Below, piece after piece: positions 58,682 to 64,000 of a DNA stretch of 64,000 nucleotides. The stretch covers positions 1,314,013 through 1,378,012 of the forward strand of contig NW_003101665.1 of NCBI RefSeq assembly GCF_000003855.2, written 5' to 3'. The notes under the pieces are model-generated. The model worked only from the letters and a program-made list of their open reading frames with translations. It did not search any database and had not been told where the DNA came from. A program made the translations under genes and the position numbers. This DNA comes from Blastomyces gilchristii SLH14081 (Eukaryota; Ascomycota; Eurotiomycetes; Onygenales; Ajellomycetaceae). Position 1 is the first letter of the stretch. The number at the start of each line of letters is the position of its first letter.

Positions 58682-59165
58682 TGTTGTGATTCAAAGGTTG
58701 CTTGAGCCAGTGTATAAATACAGGCATACGCCGGCTTCTTATATACATTATCTAAATTAATTAGTGGCTGCTATGATCTCTTTACATTCATAAGCAAGTT
58801 CAGAAGCGGCTGTGTTATTATCTGACAGTTGTAAATTCTTTCAAATCACATTCTCTCTCACCAGATTCAGTCATGCTCATATAATCATAACATACACTCT
58901 AGCTTCATGCGGATTAGTGTGTCACTAGTGTTCATGATCATATGATCTATCTCTGATTTAGCTAGTGTTCTGTGTATACTCTTACAAAGAAACTTTCACT
59001 ATATTACATTACTTATTCACTAACTTTTCTTATTCTTCAATCATCTTCTTCATTATTATCATTTAATTCAAGATTTCTGTCTCTTCTCCTGTTTAACATC
59101 TTCTATCTGTTGTTCATCTATTACATTGTATGTGTTTCTGACAATGATCTCTTATTTTCATAACA
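58682..59165. repeat. LTR (about 484 bp) inserted in the second Gypsy
   Basis: Starts TGTTGTGA and ends TCATAACA, an inverted terminal pair, exactly at the point where the reverse transcriptase frame is broken. It keeps some CG sites and GC-rich words. No second copy lies in the window, so the element's direction is open: 5' LTR of a plus-strand element or 3' LTR of the minus-strand Gypsy further right. Confidence 0.65.
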
Positions 59166-59367
59166 AGTGTTCTCATAGTGCTTATATTAGGCAGTTTATT
59201 AGCAGTAAGTATAACATGTTGTGAAATATGATCAGAACTTGTTTATCTTCTAATAATTGTCAGAATGTATTACTATGAATGACATATCTTCTTCATCTTC
59301 TTATACACTCTTAACTCTCTTTTCTTCAGTGAGTATCTGATTATGTTTTTCTAATTATGTTTTCTGA

Positions 59368-60876
59368 TTGTTTTGCATGACTGCAGATACTGATATTTTT
59401 GTTTTAATTTGCATAGAATCTTCACATGTTAACAGATCTGTATTCACTGATGATTATAATCTCAATATTGAATTGTTGATTGAGAACTTGAAAGACATGA
59501 TAATAAAGAAATTATTTATATTATATATGATCAGATCTTCTGCATCTTTCTCTGTTCTCTCTGTTTCTTTCTCTGCTGCTCTTCTCAATCTTTCTACACT
59601 GGGTCTCTGTGTCTGATTTTCCTGCTTCTACTATCTCTGTTTCTGTGATCTTCACTTCTGCTACTTCTACTCCCTCTGCTTCTGTATCTCTGCTTTCATA
59701 TCAGGCTCTTCTCATTGCAAGAAGATATTATTTAGACTTAATAAATCATATTTCTCAGCATGTATACTCTCACTCTTCTTACTGACTTCTAAAATGATTT
59801 ATTGTATAAAGACTGTGTATGATATAACTATCTAAAGCTCAGTTGTAAATGCTGATTATTATATTCATTTTAAATATTCATGATAAGATAATTATTCATT
59901 TATATCAGAGAATCATTCTCTCTCTCAACAGTGTTGAGATTATAAGTCTTTTTTTCTTTTTCATCTTTTTCTTCTGACACTAATTTTTCTGTTCTTAGAA
60001 GAAATTGTTATGAGTTTTATTGTACACAAAGTTATAGTATTCACAGATATTAAGAAACTTTTTATAACTATTAAATTCAATATTGTGAGTATATTTACTC
60101 TGATGAATTTCTTTGAGATAATAGATCTGTATCAGTCTATTCTCTGACATCTGTTATCTGACTTTGTGATGCAAATGAAAGATATCTGTGTTTTCAGAAA
60201 CAGAAACATAAATATCATACTCTTTTACATCTGTGAGTGTGAGGCTTGTACACCTTATCTGAGATGTTATTATGAAAATGAGTTATTCACACACTGTGTT
60301 CTGCTTTCTGTATTTCTCTGTGTTCTTCTCTCTCTTTCTGAGAAGTCTCATATGTGTTGTAATTACATGTATAATTCTAAGATCAGTGAGTGTTTATTCA
60401 GTAATTGTTATTTCTGTTTTTACAGTTTTATACACTAATAATAGTTCTTAGTTACTTCAGTGTCAGAGATTATTTTAATCAAAGATGACAATGCTGCTGA
60501 GACTACTCTCTTCTATTCTCAAGCTTCTTTCAGCACTTTCTCTCTCTTCTCTGCAGAGAAGATTGTATGTATATCAGATTATAAATGTTCAGTCTTAAGT
60601 GACTCTTATCATCATTTATTCAGTTCTGTATCTTCTTCTTCTTCTATTTCTTTCATCTTTATCTCTTCTGTTCTGACTTCTGATTCTGCGGGTTTCATGC
60701 TCTTCTTCAATTTTTCTATGTATATGTATACACATTTCTATATTGACATTTCAGTCAATCTTGTGATAAATGACATTAATGTCATATATAGAGTAATAGA
60801 GAAATTGAAGATATATACACTGTTATTACAAGAGCAGCTTGCAGCTCTGAAATTTCTTATGAATCTTGAGTTTTGA
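59368..60876 (+). pseudogene. cysteine- and serine-rich retroelement-associated ORFs
   Basis: Three open blocks separated by mutated stretches: 59368-59616 (MTADTDIFVLICIES start), 60166-60438 with many Cys/His (CECEACTPYLRCYY, CCNYMYNSKISEC), and 60460-60876 (poly-serine SSVSSSSSIS, ending in a leucine-rich helix VIEKLKIYTLLLQEQLAALK). The order suggests one protein with a zinc-binding centre, a disordered serine tract and a short coiled coil. I do not recognise the family. It lies between an LTR and an oppositely oriented pol. Confidence 0.5.
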
Positions 60877-61500
60877 GATTTTCTTTGTTTTTGACATTTT
60901 TCAGATGACATGATGTTGGAAATAGATTAAATATATAATGTATGAAAATGAATGAGATGTATATAATAATATTTAGCTTTTATAACTGATTCTTATAGTT
61001 GATAATTAATTCATTATCTCTTTTCTTTTCTTACACTTTTTCTTTATCTGCTAGTCACTACTCTTACACAATCTCTATATAATACAGTATTCAGTGACTA
61101 GATTTAACAGCTTTCATCTTTTATAATTCTGTCTTACATATTATACTGTCTCTCTTCACTCACTTAGATTACTATAGTAAATAACTCATTGAAACTAATC
61201 TCATCTGATCTCTGAGTGTTTTCAGAGATTAAGATGACTTGATCTCATATATCTGCAGATGTTTCAGATACTTTATTCTCTATTATCTCTGTAATTGAAC
61301 TGATATAAATAGTTAAATTCAACTCTGAATTTCTTTTTCTTCTGTGATCTGATTCACATGCAAGTCTGTTACTTTAAGACTGCTCTTTACTGTGTTATAT
61401 TTACTATCTGCAATGTGTTATTGTATGATCAGCTACAGTCTTATTACTTATTAAAGTATGATATTCATCTGATTTCTTCATTTCTTCTCATTCTTTTCTT
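60877..61500. other. AT-rich, no motif recognised
   Basis: Between the serine-rich ORF and the end of the minus-strand integrase. Probably non-coding sequence of the same retroelement. TTTTCTTTTCTT-like tracts occur near 61,020. Confidence 0.4.
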
Positions 61501-62560
61501 ATAATTGTGAAAAGATTGAAATAAGTGAGATTATCTGATTTGTAAGTGTCTATGATTTCTCTTACTTTGTAAGACTTTTCAATTATAAGTTTCTTCTTTT
61601 TCAATACTGATGATAGTGCTGTGAATAATTATAATCTGCTCAAGTCTTGTATCTTCATCTTTATAAAATATGAATTATTTATCAAGTTATATAAGATCTG
61701 TCTCTCTGATTCTTTCAATGTATATATTCTCAGAAAATGTGATTTGAGTATTTTATAGAGCTCAAATCACCTAGATTGAAACTTCTCAGAACTCTCATTA
61801 TGTATAAGAATTCATATTCTTATCTTGAGACTCAATTTCTTAACTAGTGAGTCTTATATTCTTTTTGATTGAATTGCTTAATTCAGGAATAACTTGTTAG
61901 CTTTTATATGTGCATGACTGATTTCTTTCAATCTTGATTTCACATCTGTGACTGCTGTGTCTGTAACTATTGTGTCTGTAACTATTGTTTCTACTGTGTC
62001 TGCAACTGATGTGTCTGCAATCACTGTTCTCTCTCTCATCTTTTTCAAAGCATTCTCTGAAATGTGCGGATGCAATTCATACAACAGATAGAATGATGAA
62101 CACTTGAAAACTGTATACTACTGAATTCATGTGACTAATAGTATCTGACTGAGATATTCATCTTATAATTACATCAGCTTACTCACTAGATATTTTATCA
62201 GCATATTGTTCAAGATTTCATTCAAGTGTTTCATCTTTCTGTTCATTCATGAATGATATGATATTATTCTATAATATCTTATCTGTAACTGACTTATGAA
62301 ATGTCTCATTGTCTCTTCTACAAGATTCACACTGTTATCAGTTAGAATCTTGTATGATATTTCATAGTTAATATAGATCTTATTATATAGAAACTTCATT
62401 ATTATCTTCTCTATCATCTCTGAAACTGCTTTCACAACTGATCAGTCAGTAGTGTAATTAATAGCAGTGATTATTCATCAATTTTCATTTAATATTTATA
62501 GCAGTATATCTATAAGATTCATCTCTTATTATTTAAACAGTTGTATTATATATTTCATCT
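61500..62560 (-). pseudogene. Gypsy integrase core and C-terminal remnant (minus strand)
   Basis: Minus strand: MKFLYNKIYINYEISYKILT, then DNSVNLVEETMRHF (integrase D-N-G block read as DNS) at 62435-62250, and ELHPHISENALKKM plus a VTDTIVTDTAVTD repeat and EISHAHIKANKL at 62084-61878. This is the C-terminal half of a Ty3/Gypsy integrase of a different family from the chromodomain element; no chromodomain was seen. The exact left end is uncertain. Confidence 0.75.
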
Positions 62561-62564
62561 GATA

Positions 62565-64000
62565 TTATACTTTCTTATATTCTAACTCTTTCTTAGATTC
62601 TTTTGTAATCTGATAATTCAGGCACTTGTGAGTATACATCTGAATATTCTCAGTCATGCTTGACCAGTATACTCTTGATTTGAGTACACTCATGAGTTCA
62701 GAGCTTTCTAAGTGACTGAATTTCTTATGTATGTGAGTTATCAAGTTATGTCTAAATAAATATTTCAGATAGAGAGCTTCTATGTATTCTAGATTACAGT
62801 AAAGCATAACATCATTTTTTAATTTTCTCAGCTTAAAGTTTGAAAGTATCTCTTCTATCACTTTCATAAGACACTTGTTATTTAACATCTTACTATTCTT
62901 TAAGTAAGAGATCATTGTATTTACTCATTCTGATTTCTTATATTCTCTCAGTATATTTAATACAAACTTCTCTTATATCTGATTTATAGAACTCTTACTC
63001 ATGAAATCAGATCTATGACTAAATATATCAGATATTTCAGTGTTCAACCTCTTTCAGTATTTAATATTAAGATTATATACTTAAAACTCTGAGATTCAAT
63101 ATGCTAAGCATTTAAAAGATTTTAATACTAATTATAAATAGATAAGACTTTCATGATCTGTGATCACTGTTGTTGTATATCTGTTATTAATATATCTATC
63201 TTATAATATCAGTGTGTGCTTGATTGCTAGCAATTTCTTTTCATACACTGAATAATTGAGCTCAGTGTCTGATAGTTTTCTATTATTATATATCACTGAG
63301 TACAGCTTGTCATTCTTACTTATCTGTAGAAGAACATCTCTGATAGCTCATTCAGATATATTCATCTCAATATAGAAAGATTTATCATGATTTAATTAAA
63401 TAAGTACTGAGAATGTTATTACATGTTTTCTCAGTGTGAGAAAAGTCTCTTTATATATAATATTTTAAATAATTGATTAAAACTTCTTCTTCTGCAGATT
63501 AGTATCTGTTTCTTTTAAGAGATCTGAGAGTAATGCAGCTATTCATATAAAATTCTTGATGAATCTGTAATAATATAAGACTAACTTAAGAAACTATTAT
63601 ATATAATGTATATTTCTCAGCTGCAGTCAATTCACTATAATATTTAATTTCTCTGAGATAAGATGTATATAGTTATCACTTACTATATATTCTATACACT
63701 TCAACTCTTCTGTTTCAAACACATACTTTGTTGATTTAATATAGAGCTTATGCTCTGTCAGAGTTATAAGCACTTCATTGAGATGCTTCAGATATTTATT
63801 GTATGAGTTTAAGAAGATTAGAATGTTATTCAGATATATAAGATATGAGGTTTTATTCTGTTTATGAAGAATCATATTTATCATTATTTAGAAGATAATA
63901 AGTACATTTATCAGACTGAATAATATTATCAGAAATTTGAACTTCTCTTATTATATATTAAATGTGATTCATGAAACTGATAGTTCATCTATACAGATCT
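62565..64000 (-). pseudogene. Gypsy reverse transcriptase, RNase H and integrase zinc domain (minus strand, runs off window)
   Basis: From the window end leftwards: YLIYLNNILIFLNSY (catalytic YLDDILIFS with DD read as NN), TEHKLYIKSTKYVFETEELK, then RNase H remnants (about 63,480-63,000), then the H2C2 block HKKFSHLESSELMSVL, YWSSMTENI and CLNYQ at 62915-62565. Order and orientation match one Gypsy pol whose 5' part lies beyond 64,000. Confidence 0.85.

Overview
The window looks like a nuclear contig of a filamentous ascomycete, probably an onygenalean dimorphic mould of the Blastomyces/Emmonsia type. That placement is inference. It rests on short GT-AG introns, fungal orthologues such as ERV14, PRP17, ADP1-type ABC and VBA-type transporters, and a sharp split between a gene-bearing half of ordinary base composition (1 to about 38,000) and an extremely AT-rich, gene-free half (about 38,100 to 64,000).

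Gene half, left to right: argininosuccinate lyase (-), a fatty acid transporter/very-long-chain acyl-CoA synthetase (-), a PLP aminotransferase (-), an ADP1-type ABC transporter with an EGF-like ectodomain (+), a stretch with only an old Gypsy integrase relic (15.5-19.6 kb), an F-box-like protein (-), a broken NmrA/isoflavone-reductase-like gene (+), an intron-containing tRNA-Asp(GTC) (+), a broken MFS transporter (-), ERV14/cornichon (+), PRP17 (+), a ZZ-finger plus EF-hand membrane protein (-), and a VBA-type MFS transporter (-). These are mostly unrelated housekeeping genes. No operon or biosynthetic cluster is evident. The two adjacent pseudogenes at 22.1-25.4 kb form a local decay zone.

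AT-rich half: a nest of transposons heavily mutated by a RIP-like process. An 871-bp inverted-repeat element sits at the boundary. Next comes a Copia element (5' LTR at 38,912) interrupted in order by a complete chromodomain Gypsy (40,347-45,975, matched 278-bp LTRs and a 5-bp target duplication inside the Copia zinc knuckle), a 5'-truncated LINE (about 46,950-49,790) and a 505-bp hAT-type element (51,173-51,677, perfect 8-bp duplication). The Copia 3' end is joined tail-to-tail to an inverted Copia fragment, forming a palindrome, and that arm carries a 385-bp tRNA-derived SINE with a 9-bp duplication. Further right are a second hAT-type copy, a Helitron helicase scrap, a second Gypsy interrupted in its reverse transcriptase by a further LTR, cysteine- and serine-rich plus-strand ORFs, and a minus-strand Gypsy pol running off the window end.

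Most notable are the recoverable insertion order, the SINE short enough to have kept its composition among mutated neighbours, the two hAT-type copies, and an unusual mutation context: CpG, CpC and GpG are nearly absent while CpA/TpG survive. I saw no wholly new molecular system. The SINE, the boundary TIR element and the LTR element with a possible antisense ORF are the best candidates for undescribed entities.
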